A DNA stretch of 64,000 nucleotides. Origin: GCA-2689995 sp964529325 (GTDB lineage: Bacteria > Fidelibacterota > Marinisomatia > SCGC-AAA003-L08 > GCA-2689995). Positions within the stretch are counted from its first letter, which is position 1. Each line of letters starts with the position of its first letter. The stretch is taken from contig CAZGWH010000001.1 in assembly GCA_964529325.1 (NCBI GenBank), positions 115,809 through 179,808 of the forward strand. The letters run 5' to 3'. Under the pieces are notes generated by a model. The model did no database searches and was not told where the DNA came from. It was given only the letters and a program-made list of their open reading frames with translations. A program made the translations under genes and the position numbers. This document shows positions 35,902 through 45,563 of the stretch, piece by piece.

Positions 35902-38139
35902 TTATTTATTCTTAAATCTTATTTTAGGTTGAATAAAATTAATTAAAACAGGAAGTAATGTCATTGATCCTGCAAGTGCAACAATTAATATTATAGTGGC
36001 TAAAATTCCAAATTCATGATTAGGAACAAACTGTGAAAAACTAAATACAATAAACCCAAGTCCCAAAATTATAGTTGTATTTATAATTGCTTTTCCTGTT
36101 GTGAGTAGTGTTTTTGAAATTGCCTGACTATAATTATTATAAATTTTATACTCTTTTCTAAAACGAGATAAAAAATGAATTGTATCATCTACAGCAATTC
36201 CTAACGCAATTGAAAAGGTCATTGCAGTTGATGGCCTTAATTTAATTCCTAAATATCCCATCATTGCTCCAGCAACCATTAAAGGAAGAACATTGGGTAT
36301 AATTGCTAATATTGCTAATCTTTTCGAACGAAATAAAAATATCATTGAAATAAAAATAATTGTAAATGCAATTAAAAAACTTACTGTAAGATTTTTCACT
36401 AAATGTCTATTTGTTTTTAATGCTAACAATGTACTTCCTGTAACTAATATATCTACAGATTCTCCAAATATTTTTAATGACAATTTTTGAATTTCATTTT
36501 TTAATTCCTCACCTCTACTTGTTGCAATATTTGAAATTCTCAATGTTAACCTTCCCTTAGAAAAATCATCATTTAACAAATTAATTGGTGAGTCAATAGA
36601 ATAAATTAATGACAGTGCATCATCTTGACTTTTTGGCAATTCTCTAATTTCTGTACCTAATTCTTCATTTAATATTTTTAAATAATCAGTATAAGAAATT
36701 ATAGTACCTATATCATTAAACTTTTCTATTTCAGACTTAAATAAATCTACTTTAATTAAATTTAAGGGATCCAGAGCAAAATTTTCAGATTTAAAATTTA
36801 AAACTATTTCTAAGGGTAAAGTACCACCAAAATGTTTTTCCACAAATTTCATATCATCATATAATTTATTTCCAGGCTTTAAATCATCCATTATGGTTGA
36901 ATCATAATCCATTTTAAAAAGACCAATAATAGTAACGATAAATAATACACCTGAAATTGCTAATATTTTTTTGGGATGATTTTCATTCCATTTATTTAAT
37001 TTTTCCGCTGTCTGAAACCGCTCGCCAACAATTAACCTTTCCACATGTTTTTTATTAGGTGTATCAATCATGCTCAATATAACTGGAATTATAATAATGG
37101 TAAGAATAAATAATAAAAAGACACCAATTCCAAGCATAAACCCAAATTCTTTAGTAATTCTAATATTTGTTAACATTAGCGAAAAGAAACCAATTGCAGT
37201 AGTAAAACTCGTTAAAAATAAAGCAGCACCAATTTCTTTAATTACTTTCACAAGTGCATCATTTTTATTTAATTTATTTTTTAAATTTTCATGATATTTG
37301 ATTAAAATATGAATAGCATCCGACACACCAATTATCATTAATAAATTAAATACAAGATAAGTAACAACATTTATTGAAATATTTAATAATGCCATAATTC
37401 CTGCCACCCAAATTAAGGTAATGGCAATGGCAATTAAAGGTAGAATAACCCCTTTTATTTGTCGGAATAATAAAAATAAAACCAATGTTACAACAATAAA
37501 AGCTATTGGTAAAAATATTTTTCGCTCATTATTTACAAATTGAATATAACTTGTTCTCATCACAGGTATTCCAGAACCATGCCATTTATATTCAGTTAAT
37601 TGATTAATTGTTGACTCAATATCATGAATAGTAATTTCTCGGGAATCATGATTATTTATATCATCATCCAAATTAATAATAATCGACGCCATTTCACCAT
37701 TATTTGAAACTAATCCCTGACTATAAATTGGATGGTCTTTTATCCATTGATATGGGTTTGGAAAATCATCAAGGAATTTTTCATTATCAAGATTACCTAG
37801 GCTTAACACAGATTCTACACCATCAATCAATTCAATATCAGAAGATAATTCAGCTATTTCATTTAGTGATTTATTAGAAAAAATATTCGGTGTTTCATAA
37901 ATATATATTGCAATATCATCTTCTCGTGAAAATTCATTTATAAAATCAACATATAAATCTCTATCAATATCATTTTCAGGGAACATCTGCTCTAAAGAAA
38001 AATCGACCTTTAGTTTATTTGTTGAAAAAAATGCATAATAACCAAATAAACTAGTAATTATAGAAATTAATGTTAATACATAAATTGGATATTTAAGGAT
38101 TCCACGAGTAAAAATGTTTATAATATTTTTCATATTCAT
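35902..38139 (-). CDS. RND/MMPL-family exporter
   Basis: 745 aa inner-membrane protein of the hydrophobe/MMPL branch of the RND superfamily. One N-terminal helix (~15-37), a large periplasmic loop (~40-205), a cluster of five helices (~207-365, including VVTYLVFNLLMIIGVSDAIH), a helix near 395-412, a second periplasmic loop (~413-575) and a final helix cluster (~580-740, with SIALGIAVDDTIHFLSRF). The twin SDAIH and DDTIHF motifs mark the two pseudo-repeats and carry the Asp residues used in proton transfer in this superfamily. Substrate unknown; relatives move lipids, hopanoids or drugs. It ends four bases before the KARI-like gene and starts 14 bases after the EamA gene. Confidence 0.85.
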   Translation of the reverse strand: MNMKNIINIFTRGILKYPIYVLTLISIITSLFGYYAFFSTNKLKVDFSLEQMFPENDIDRDLYVDFINEFSREDDIAIYIYETPNIFSNKSLNEIAELSSDIELIDGVESVLSLGNLDNEKFLDDFPNPYQWIKDHPIYSQGLVSNNGEMASIIINLDDDINNHDSREITIHDIESTINQLTEYKWHGSGIPVMRTSYIQFVNNERKIFLPIAFIVVTLVLFLLFRQIKGVILPLIAIAITLIWVAGIMALLNISINVVTYLVFNLLMIIGVSDAIHILIKYHENLKNKLNKNDALVKVIKEIGAALFLTSFTTAIGFFSLMLTNIRITKEFGFMLGIGVFLLFILTIIIIPVILSMIDTPNKKHVERLIVGERFQTAEKLNKWNENHPKKILAISGVLFIVTIIGLFKMDYDSTIMDDLKPGNKLYDDMKFVEKHFGGTLPLEIVLNFKSENFALDPLNLIKVDLFKSEIEKFNDIGTIISYTDYLKILNEELGTEIRELPKSQDDALSLIYSIDSPINLLNDDFSKGRLTLRISNIATSRGEELKNEIQKLSLKIFGESVDILVTGSTLLALKTNRHLVKNLTVSFLIAFTIIFISMIFLFRSKRLAILAIIPNVLPLMVAGAMMGYLGIKLRPSTAMTFSIALGIAVDDTIHFLSRFRKEYKIYNNYSQAISKTLLTTGKAIINTTIILGLGFIVFSFSQFVPNHEFGILATIILIVALAGSMTLLPVLINFIQPKIRFKNK

Positions 38140-38153
38140 TAAATTATAAGTTT

Positions 38154-39056
38154 TTAAGTTGAACCAACCAATATTAAAATAGCCCCAATTGAAGCAATTA
38201 TTATTGAAATTGTTTTGCGTGGTGTAATTAATTCATTTAAAAATATACGAGCAAGAATTAAAATAAAAAATGATGCTGTTTGATTTAATATTGCAGCAAT
38301 TGATGCTTTTGTAAGTGCCATACCAATTATCCAAAATGAAATACCTAAATAAGTTGAAAAAATGGTCCCTAATAATAGCGGTTTCCATATAGACTTATTT
38401 GATAATGTTTTAATTATTTTTGATTTTGAGATTACAGAGAAACTAATTAAAATAGGTGCTATTGCTCCAGGTATCATTCTAAATCCTGCAATCCATAATT
38501 GATTATTTACACCATTCATTTTATTTAATATTGGTTTAATCCAAACAATACAAAATGCCATAAGTGCCAAGGCGATTACGCCAATTAAAATCCCAAACTT
38601 TAATCGATTTCTATCTACAGGTATATTTCTTAATTTTATTGAAGCAAAAATTATTGAACCAATAATTAATATTCCGCCAATTAATTGTATTTCAACTAAC
38701 TTTTCACCCAGTAAAAAAAAAGCAAAAAGAATCACAAAGGGGCTATACATAATATCAACTAATGCTGAAATTCCAGCACCAACAATATTTAATGAGTGAA
38801 AAAATAAAATATCTGCAATTCCTAACCCTAAAACCCCACTTACAATTAAAATGGTAATATCTTGATTTGTGATTCCATTTGGAATGCTAAATGGGTCTCC
38901 TCCAAATAAAAAAATAGTAATAAATAATAAAATAAATCCAATTGTATTTTTAATTGCATTTAATAAAATGGGAGGAATTCTATCTCCAATTTGTTTAAAA
39001 ATTATTACAGCACATGCCCAAAAGAAAGCACTTAATAATGAAAATAATTCACCCAT
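38154..39056 (-). CDS. EamA/DMT-family permease
   Basis: 300 aa, about ten hydrophobic helices in two EamA repeats: LFSLLSAFFWACAVIIFKQI at the start of the first, and a second half beginning near residue 155 (ILIGVIALALMAFCIVWIKP). The YSPFVILFAFFLLGEKL and NQTASFFILILARIFLNEL strings are the family's 'x-L-GE' positions at the end of each half. Drug/metabolite transporters of this kind exchange amino acids, nucleotide-sugars or other small metabolites; the substrate is not predictable here. The gap to the RND exporter (14 bases) suggests one transcript. Confidence 0.85.
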   Translation of the reverse strand: MGELFSLLSAFFWACAVIIFKQIGDRIPPILLNAIKNTIGFILLFITIFLFGGDPFSIPNGITNQDITILIVSGVLGLGIADILFFHSLNIVGAGISALVDIMYSPFVILFAFFLLGEKLVEIQLIGGILIIGSIIFASIKLRNIPVDRNRLKFGILIGVIALALMAFCIVWIKPILNKMNGVNNQLWIAGFRMIPGAIAPILISFSVISKSKIIKTLSNKSIWKPLLLGTIFSTYLGISFWIIGMALTKASIAAILNQTASFFILILARIFLNELITPRKTISIIIASIGAILILVGST

Positions 39057-39074
39057 TAATATTATTGGTAATAA

Positions 39075-39656
39075 CTAATTTAACTCTTCAACTGGATAGC
39101 GAATTAAGGTAATATACTTTTTAGAATTTCCTTTTAAAAACATTCCAGGACCTTTTATATAAATTTCTTCATGATCGCCTAAGTGTATATAACCTTCATC
39201 TGAAATATAATTTTTTAATAATTTCACTGTATTATTGATTTGACTATAATCACCACGATGAAGAATTTCTGCAACATCTTCATATTCCCACTGAAGTAAT
39301 TTAATACCCTCATACTTTAAATAAAACTCATCTGGTAGTGATTTTACTTTTTGATTTAATTTAATTGCATATTGACCAATCCACTGATCTCTTGGCAATT
39401 CAATTGAGGTTATCCAACGAGCAAGTGGTGGATTATTTTCTAATTCATATTCTCGCTTTAAACTATAAAACGCTTTATATAATATAGAAAATGCAATTTC
39501 AGCTGTTTCGTTGGGATCACCTTTTATTTCAAAGACAAGCATCATTTCATCAGAATAATTATTTATTGATGGATCATTAAATTTATCATAAACTGAATAA
39601 TTATTCTCACATCCAATAAGAATTAATAAAGTAATAATAATAATGTTTAATTTCAA
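39075..39656 (-). CDS. Lipoprotein with GyrI-like effector-binding domain
   Basis: The frame is open from an ATG at 39674, but a TTG at 39656 with GGAG eight bases upstream gives a clean lipoprotein signal (KLNIIIITLLILIGCENN, lipobox LIGC) and overlaps the upstream stop as TTGA; I prefer that start (193 aa). The C-terminal half resembles the GyrI-like/AraC effector-binding fold: VAEILHRGDYSQINNTVKLL, then YISDEGYIHLGDHEEIYIKG and YITLIRYPVEE at the end. That fold binds small, often hydrophobic, molecules and is usually cytoplasmic, so a lipid-anchored copy is unusual. Translationally coupled to the PLP enzyme upstream. Confidence 0.65.
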   Translation of the reverse strand: MKLNIIIITLLILIGCENNYSVYDKFNDPSINNYSDEMMLVFEIKGDPNETAEIAFSILYKAFYSLKREYELENNPPLARWITSIELPRDQWIGQYAIKLNQKVKSLPDEFYLKYEGIKLLQWEYEDVAEILHRGDYSQINNTVKLLKNYISDEGYIHLGDHEEIYIKGPGMFLKGNSKKYITLIRYPVEELN

Positions 39657-40846
39657 TTTAATTTCTCCAAACATTTTTTTAATCTATTAAAAGTTCGCTC
39701 TATATCATTATCTAATCCAATTGAAAACCTTATTATTCCAGGGCTTAACCCCATTTTATTTTGTTCGTCTTCAGGAATTTCAGAAGATGTACTACTTCCT
39801 GGTAAACTAAATAGAGTCTTATAATACCCTAGACTAACTGCCAAATACCCAATTTTTTCATTTTGCATTTCTTCTAATAGAAATTCTGCATTTTTCAAAC
39901 TACCAACATCAACTCCAAACATTCCTGTAAAACCAAACTCAACATTCATTATTGTTTTCATTAATTTATGCTGAGGATGTGTATTTAATCCTGGATAAAA
40001 AACATTATAACCAAGTTTATCTAAATTTTCTGAAATAAATTTAGCATTTTTACTATGCTGTTTCATTCGAATATGCAAAGTATTTAAATTCTTTAATATG
40101 CTAGATGACCTAAAACTATCTAAAACAGGTCCAAGAAGCATCGTCATACCATTATTAATATCAGTTAATTCATTAATAAAATTTTGAGATGCACAAATAC
40201 ATCCCGCGACACAATCGCTTGCACCATTAATATATTTTGTCATACTGTGAATTACCACATCTGCACCCAATTTATAAGGTGCTACAACCATTGGACTAAA
40301 AGTATTATCTACAATTAATTTTAAATTATTTTCTTTTGAAATTTTACTTAATGATGGTATGTCAGAAACATCCAATAATGGATTAGATAATGTTTCACAA
40401 TAAATTAATTTAGTCGATTCATTTATACTTTCTTTTAGGACTTCAAGATTTGTAACATCAATAAACTTTACACTTATTCCAAACCGAGGTAATATATTTT
40501 TAAATAATGCCCATGTTCCACCATAAATAGTTCTACTTGAAATAATTTCATCGCCCTGTTTACAAATTTGTAAAATTGTACAGGCAATTGCACTAATACC
40601 AGATGCCGTTACTTGAGCAGATTCTGTCCCCTCCATTTTTGATAATGCTTCAGATAAATATTTATTTGAGGGATTCCAATGACGACTATAAAGAAAACAG
40701 CCTTCAATTTTATTCTCAAATAGTTCATTCATTGTATCTGGTTTTAAAAAAGTAAAAGTAGAAGAATCTGTAATTGAAGGATTAACACCTCCAAACTCTC
40801 CAAAAACATGATGGTCTTGTATTTCTGATGCTGGATCAAATTTCAT
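39653..40846 (-). CDS. Cys/Met metabolism PLP-dependent enzyme (methionine gamma-lyase-like)
   Basis: 397 aa, fold-type I PLP enzyme of the trans-sulfuration family. Key motifs: FLYSRHWNPSNKYL (phosphate-binding Tyr-Ser-Arg), QVTASGISAIACT, YCETLSNPLLDVSDI, VDNTFSPMV (PLP-ring Asp) and HSMTKYINGASDCVAG with the Schiff-base Lys. The C-terminus has GIIRFSIGLDN. The 'YSRHWNPS' form is seen in methionine gamma-lyase and in O-acetylhomoserine/cystathionine enzymes; the residue at the lyase-diagnostic Cys position appears to be Gly in IYGGTW, so I do not fix the reaction. It reads into the GyrI-like lipoprotein through a four-base overlap. Confidence 0.8.
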   Translation of the reverse strand: MKFDPASEIQDHHVFGEFGGVNPSITDSSTFTFLKPDTMNELFENKIEGCFLYSRHWNPSNKYLSEALSKMEGTESAQVTASGISAIACTILQICKQGDEIISSRTIYGGTWALFKNILPRFGISVKFIDVTNLEVLKESINESTKLIYCETLSNPLLDVSDIPSLSKISKENNLKLIVDNTFSPMVVAPYKLGADVVIHSMTKYINGASDCVAGCICASQNFINELTDINNGMTMLLGPVLDSFRSSSILKNLNTLHIRMKQHSKNAKFISENLDKLGYNVFYPGLNTHPQHKLMKTIMNVEFGFTGMFGVDVGSLKNAEFLLEEMQNEKIGYLAVSLGYYKTLFSLPGSSTSSEIPEDEQNKMGLSPGIIRFSIGLDNDIERTFNRLKKCLEKLN

Positions 40847-40926
40847 TATTTCTCCTAAAATATTATTTATTGAAATGCCAATGGTATAAAATTAAGATTA
40901 TTTACATTTGAATTTTTATTGAAAAT

Positions 40927-40953
40927 AAAAAAGCCTCACAATGTGAGGCTTTT
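40927..40953 (-). terminator. Intrinsic terminator of htpG
   Basis: Near-perfect hairpin AAAAGCCTCACA-T-TGTGAGGCTTTT, 21 bases after the htpG stop, followed on the minus strand by a T run (GGCTTTTTTATTTT). The symmetry would also let it act on the plus strand. Confidence 0.88.
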
Positions 40954-40973
40954 ACTATTATTATTTAAATACT

Positions 40974-42842
40974 TTATAATGACTTTGCAAGTACAGAATT
41001 TAATCTCTTTACAAACCCTGCAGGATTTTCTAATTTCACACCCTCTTGTAATAATGCCTGTTCATAAAGTAAAAATGTCACATCATCAAATGATTTACTT
41101 TTTCGCATATCAGTTAATTTAGTAACAATTTCATGATCTGGATTAATTTCCAGGATTGGCTTAATATCTGGCATCCCTCCAGATTGTCCCATAGCCTTCA
41201 TTATTTCTTGCATTTGTGAAGTTGGATCATTTTCATCCGCAACTAAACATGATGGTGAATCACTCAATCTATTAGACATTTTTACATCCTTGACTCTATC
41301 ACCTAAAACTTTTTTAATTTTTTTAATTAATGGCTTTACTTCTTTTTCTTTTGTTTTATCAGAATCATCCTTTAATTCATCGCCAGCACTTGATCGATTA
41401 ACTGCCTTTAAATCAAATTCTTTATATTTTGGAATAACAGGCATAATAATTTCATCGACCTCATCATCTAATAAAAGAACTTCAATATCTTTCTTTTTAT
41501 ACATTTCTAATAGAGGTGACTGCCTTAATGAAGTTTGGTTTTCACCAACAAGATAATAAATTGATTTTTGTTCCGATTGCATTCGATCAATATAATCTTG
41601 TAAGGAAACTACTCCATCTTCTTTTGTTGATTTAAATCTTAATAATTCTAGTAAAATGTCTTTATTTTCATGATCTTGATAGACACCTTCTTTTATCATT
41701 CGACCATATTCATTATAAAATTCTGAATATTTAGTTTCATCTTTTGCAATATTTTTAATTTTATCAATTATTTTTTTAACAGAATTAGATCTAATTTTTG
41801 CCATTACTCTATTTTGTTGTAAAATTTCTCTACTCACATTTAATGGTAAGTCAGACGAATCAATAATACCTCTAACAAATCTTAGCCAAGTTGGAAGCAA
41901 TTCTTTTTCATCATCCGTAATAAAGACTCGATTAACAAATAATTTCACACCTGGTTTATAATCAGCTCTATATAAATCCATTGGTGCTGTTTTAGGAAAA
42001 TAAAATAAAGTTGTATATTCTAATACACCTTCTGCTTGACTGTGAACCCAATCCATCGGATCATTAAAATCATGAGAGAGTGATTTATAAAATTCATTAT
42101 AGTCTTCATTTTTTAATTCAGACTTTGATCTTTTCCAAAAGGCCGTTGCTTTATTTACTTGCTCTGTTTTTTCCGTTTTCCCTTTTTCTTTACCATCATC
42201 ATCATAATCTACTTCATCAAATGTTAAATTAATTGGAAATGCAATGTGATTAGAATATTTTTTTACAATTTGTTCTATTTGCCATTTATTTGAATATTCT
42301 TTACCCTCATCATTTAAATAAATTGTAATAGAAGTTCCTATATTTTTAGATTCAATTTTTTCTAAATCATAACCTGTTTTTCCATCACTTGTCCATTTGT
42401 TTGCATTTTTTTCACCTGCTTTTAAGCTAATAACTTCAACCTTATCAGCAACCATAAAACAAGAATAAAACCCAACTCCAAATTGTCCAATTAAATTTGA
42501 ATCTTTTTTATCATCACCTGATAATTGAGATAAAAAGTTTTTAGTTCCTGACCTAGCAATTGTACCAAGATTTTCAACTAATTCTTTTTCATTCATACCT
42601 ATTCCAGTGTCAGATATAGTTAATGATGGATTATCACCTTCAGAAAATTTTATATTTATTTGAGGATCAAATTCAATTGAATTAAATTTTTTGTCTGTTA
42701 ATGTGAGATGCTTTAATTTATCAAGTGCATCAGATGAATTTGAAATTAATTCTCTAAGAAAAATTTCTTTATGAGAATATAATGAATGAATAATTAAATG
42801 AAGTAATTCACTTACTTCTGTTTGAAATGTATGTTTTGGCAA
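40974..42842 (-). CDS. htpG: Molecular chaperone HtpG (Hsp90)
   Basis: 622 aa, full-length bacterial Hsp90. N-terminal ATPase: FLRELISNSSDALDKLKHLT, SDTGIGMNEKEL, GQFGVGFYSCFMVADKVEV; middle domain with FVNRVFITDDEKELLPTWLRFVRG (20-residue excerpts: LFVNRVFITDDEKELLPTWL) and SDLPLNVSREILQQN; C-terminal dimerisation domain with RLSDSPSCLVADEND. It acts as a dimeric ATP-dependent chaperone in the cytoplasm. The start is TTG with AGGAG upstream. No CIRCE element was seen in the 100-base leader. A strong terminator follows it, so it is probably monocistronic. Confidence 0.97.
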   Translation of the reverse strand: MPKHTFQTEVSELLHLIIHSLYSHKEIFLRELISNSSDALDKLKHLTLTDKKFNSIEFDPQINIKFSEGDNPSLTISDTGIGMNEKELVENLGTIARSGTKNFLSQLSGDDKKDSNLIGQFGVGFYSCFMVADKVEVISLKAGEKNANKWTSDGKTGYDLEKIESKNIGTSITIYLNDEGKEYSNKWQIEQIVKKYSNHIAFPINLTFDEVDYDDDGKEKGKTEKTEQVNKATAFWKRSKSELKNEDYNEFYKSLSHDFNDPMDWVHSQAEGVLEYTTLFYFPKTAPMDLYRADYKPGVKLFVNRVFITDDEKELLPTWLRFVRGIIDSSDLPLNVSREILQQNRVMAKIRSNSVKKIIDKIKNIAKDETKYSEFYNEYGRMIKEGVYQDHENKDILLELLRFKSTKEDGVVSLQDYIDRMQSEQKSIYYLVGENQTSLRQSPLLEMYKKKDIEVLLLDDEVDEIIMPVIPKYKEFDLKAVNRSSAGDELKDDSDKTKEKEVKPLIKKIKKVLGDRVKDVKMSNRLSDSPSCLVADENDPTSQMQEIMKAMGQSGGMPDIKPILEINPDHEIVTKLTDMRKSKSFDDVTFLLYEQALLQEGVKLENPAGFVKRLNSVLAKSL

Positions 42843-42945
42843 GATTTCTCCTAGTTGTATTAATTAATTAATTTTAAAAATTATTACAACAATCATTCCA
42901 CGCTAAAAGATGACTGACATAATGACATTATAAGTTAAATAAAAA

Positions 42946-44274
42946 TTATTTATTTGCAGCCTTTATTCCTTCATCTTCATCAACAGATTGGAGAAGAATA
43001 AAGCCGATTAGAAACATTAAAAACACAACAGCAATTCCATACCTTTGAGAATTAAATATTTCAGTAAATATCCCCAATAACAATGGACCAATAAATGTAG
43101 TTGCTTTTCCACTAAAAGCAAAAAAACCAAAAAATTCATTTTCCATTTTAGCTGGAATAAATCGTGCCATTAAAGAACGACTTGCAGATTGATTTGGACC
43201 AGAAAATATACCAATTAATACTCCCGCAAGCCAAAAGAATGCCCTTCCAGTAATTAATGTTTCTCCTAAAATTGGTAAATTAATAGTAAACAAATCCTTA
43301 TTAGGAACTGTTACAGCAATAACACATGCAATAATAAGCCCTATATTACTTAATTGAATTGTTTTTTTACCTCCGATGACATCATCTAAAAACCCAAGAC
43401 CAAAAGCACCTAGTCCCGCAGTTACATTTAAAACAATTCCAAAAATCATTATTTCTTGAAAAGTAAAATCAAAAGTTCCTGCAGCGTAGATCCCCCCGAA
43501 AGCAAAAATTGTCACAAGTCCATCATTATAAAATAATCGAGCGATTAAAAATTTAACTAATTGCTTATACTCTTTTATATTTTGGAATGTATGAAATATT
43601 TGTCCAAAAGATTCATGCCATAAACTTTTTGTAAATTTTGTTTTTTTTGTATCATTTTTCAATCCTAAAAATACAGGAATGCTAAAAACTAAGAACCAAA
43701 GACCAACCATTAAATTAGTAGCTCTTATATGCTCTCCTCCATCTTTTGTAACTCCAAAAGCAGGGTTTTCTGGGTTTATAAATAATACCATTGCTAATCC
43801 AAGTGCAATTAATCCCCCCACATAACCAAATGACCATCCATAACCAGAGACTCTACCTATTTTACTTTTAGGAGCAATATCTGGCAAATATGCATTGCAA
43901 AATACACCACCCATTTCAAAACCAATATTCGCTATTATAACCAAAAATAATGCTTTAAATACTTCTCCTGAGAGCGGAAAATAAAGAGCAAAACTCCCAA
44001 TTATACAAATGTAAGTCCAAAACATTAAAAAGAATTTTCGATACCCACCCTTATCTGCAATTGCTCCCATTATAGGAGATAAAATTGCGACTGTTAATCC
44101 GGTAATCGTCATTGCTCTTGACCATAATGTCGTTCCAATTATTTCATTTTCAGCAATCACTTTTGTAAAAAATGTACCATAAATAAAAGTTATTATTAAT
44201 GTGGTGAATGGTTGATTTGCAAAATCGTACATTGACCATGCAAAAACTCTTTTTTTACTATACTTTCCTATCAA
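42946..44274 (-). CDS. MFS transporter, UMF1/Atg22-like
   Basis: 442 aa, twelve hydrophobic helices. The start RVFAWSMYDFANQPFTTLII is the hallmark of the UMF1/Atg22-related MFS family, and SPIMGAIADKGGYRKFF, FEMGGVFCNAYLPDIAPKSK and GLGFLDDVIGGKKTIQLSN follow the usual MFS loop pattern. In yeast Atg22 exports amino acids from the vacuole; bacterial members are uncharacterised permeases. The start is TTG with GGAG seven bases upstream. Fourteen bases after the NamZ-like gene, suggesting that the three genes symporter, NamZ and MFS are one transcript. Confidence 0.82.
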   Translation of the reverse strand: MIGKYSKKRVFAWSMYDFANQPFTTLIITFIYGTFFTKVIAENEIIGTTLWSRAMTITGLTVAILSPIMGAIADKGGYRKFFLMFWTYICIIGSFALYFPLSGEVFKALFLVIIANIGFEMGGVFCNAYLPDIAPKSKIGRVSGYGWSFGYVGGLIALGLAMVLFINPENPAFGVTKDGGEHIRATNLMVGLWFLVFSIPVFLGLKNDTKKTKFTKSLWHESFGQIFHTFQNIKEYKQLVKFLIARLFYNDGLVTIFAFGGIYAAGTFDFTFQEIMIFGIVLNVTAGLGAFGLGFLDDVIGGKKTIQLSNIGLIIACVIAVTVPNKDLFTINLPILGETLITGRAFFWLAGVLIGIFSGPNQSASRSLMARFIPAKMENEFFGFFAFSGKATTFIGPLLLGIFTEIFNSQRYGIAVVFLMFLIGFILLQSVDEDEGIKAANK

Positions 44275-44288
44275 TTTTTATCTCCAAA

Positions 44289-45563
44289 TTAGTTATAAAT
44301 TAAATATTTTGATCTTTGTTTATTAAATAATTGTTTATCAGAATTCCAAAAACTCACTAAGGAATAAATATTTTTATTTTCAATAATTGTATTTCGCAAT
44401 TCATCGGAACCATAAAGCTTGTCAATAAAATTTGAATCTAAAAATTTAAATTTATGTGGATAAACATTATTAATAATTGAAAATAATTCTATCATAGCTA
44501 TTAAGGGATTATTTTTTTTATTTACAATTTCCATTTTAAACCCATAACAAATGTTATTTTCATATTTTGGCCATTTAGCCATTTTGGGTATAGAAATAGG
44601 TGTAAATTCAGTTTTTTCTAATTTTATTCCATGTAAAATATTAGATTCCAAATTTATTAATATTGAATCTGGATTTAACCAAGGAGCACCAAAAAATTTA
44701 AAAGGATTTAATGTTCCTCGTCCTTCAGATAAATTTGTACCTTCTAATAAACAAAAACCAGAATACAACTTAGCTGTTTCTAAATCGGGGATATTAGGAG
44801 AAGGAGAAAGCCATCCTTTAATTGGGCCTCTATATTCTTCATTTCTCTGCCAATTTATAGCTGGTATTACTGTTAATTCTGCTTTAAATTTATTATTTGC
44901 CCATTGTAATTCATTTATCATTATTGCCAATTCACCAATACTCATTCCATGTAAAATTGGTATTGGGTGCATGCCGACAAAAGATGAAAACTTCTCATTC
45001 AATATTGGGCCATCTATAATAATTCCATTTAATGGATTTGGTCGATCTAAAATTAAAACAGAAATGTTATTATCTGCACATGCATCCAAAATATATGTTA
45101 ATGTACTGACATATGTATAATATCGTGAACCAATATCTTGAATATCAAAAATCATTAAATCAATATCAGTTAAATCATTTGAAGTTGGTTTTTTATTTTT
45201 TCCATATAGACTAATAAATTCAATACCCGTTAACTTATCTATTCCTGAATTAACATGTTCGCCTGCACTCAATTTTCCTTTCAACCCATGTTCGGGAGTA
45301 AATATTTTTTTAATTTTAATTTCATTAATTGGATTTATTAAATCTAAAATATGTGAATTTTGTCTATTTACACTTGTATGATTAATTACTAAACCAATAT
45401 TTTTATTTTTTAAGAGAGCAAAATTTGAATGTTGAAGAATATCTAATCCAGTATATATATTCATATCATATATTTTAATTTGACTGGGAATATATACTTT
45501 TGAAGATTCCCAAGAAAAAATAAATGTTATAAAAATATTTAATGAAAATAAAAATCTATACAC
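44289..45563 (-). CDS. NamZ-type exo-beta-N-acetylmuramidase (DUF1343)
   Basis: 424 aa with an N-terminal signal peptide (RFLFSLNIFITFIFSWES). The DUF1343/NamZ fold is marked by NIGLVINHTSVNRQNSHI, KIFTPEHGLKGKLSAGEHV (the PEHG motif carries the catalytic Glu region of NamZ), IDLMIFDIQDIGSRYYTYVS, VLILDRPNPLNG and GWLSPSPNIPDLETA. NamZ enzymes remove N-acetylmuramic acid from the non-reducing ends of peptidoglycan fragments. The GTG start overlaps the stop of the upstream sodium symporter by eight bases, which links it to MurNAc or muropeptide uptake; that link is inference. Confidence 0.83.
   Translation of the reverse strand: MYRFLFSLNIFITFIFSWESSKVYIPSQIKIYDMNIYTGLDILQHSNFALLKNKNIGLVINHTSVNRQNSHILDLINPINEIKIKKIFTPEHGLKGKLSAGEHVNSGIDKLTGIEFISLYGKNKKPTSNDLTDIDLMIFDIQDIGSRYYTYVSTLTYILDACADNNISVLILDRPNPLNGIIIDGPILNEKFSSFVGMHPIPILHGMSIGELAIMINELQWANNKFKAELTVIPAINWQRNEEYRGPIKGWLSPSPNIPDLETAKLYSGFCLLEGTNLSEGRGTLNPFKFFGAPWLNPDSILINLESNILHGIKLEKTEFTPISIPKMAKWPKYENNICYGFKMEIVNKKNNPLIAMIELFSIINNVYPHKFKFLDSNFIDKLYGSDELRNTIIENKNIYSLVSFWNSDKQLFNKQRSKYLIYN

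Noticed and set aside
42843..42945. Heat-shock CIRCE-type operator before htpG
   Set aside because: The TTAGCACTC-N9-GAGTGCTAA element or a near match is absent.
44551..45120. 189-aa plus-strand open frame
   Set aside because: It lies antisense inside the NamZ-like gene, has no ribosome binding site and no recognisable motif; it is a shadow of the real gene.
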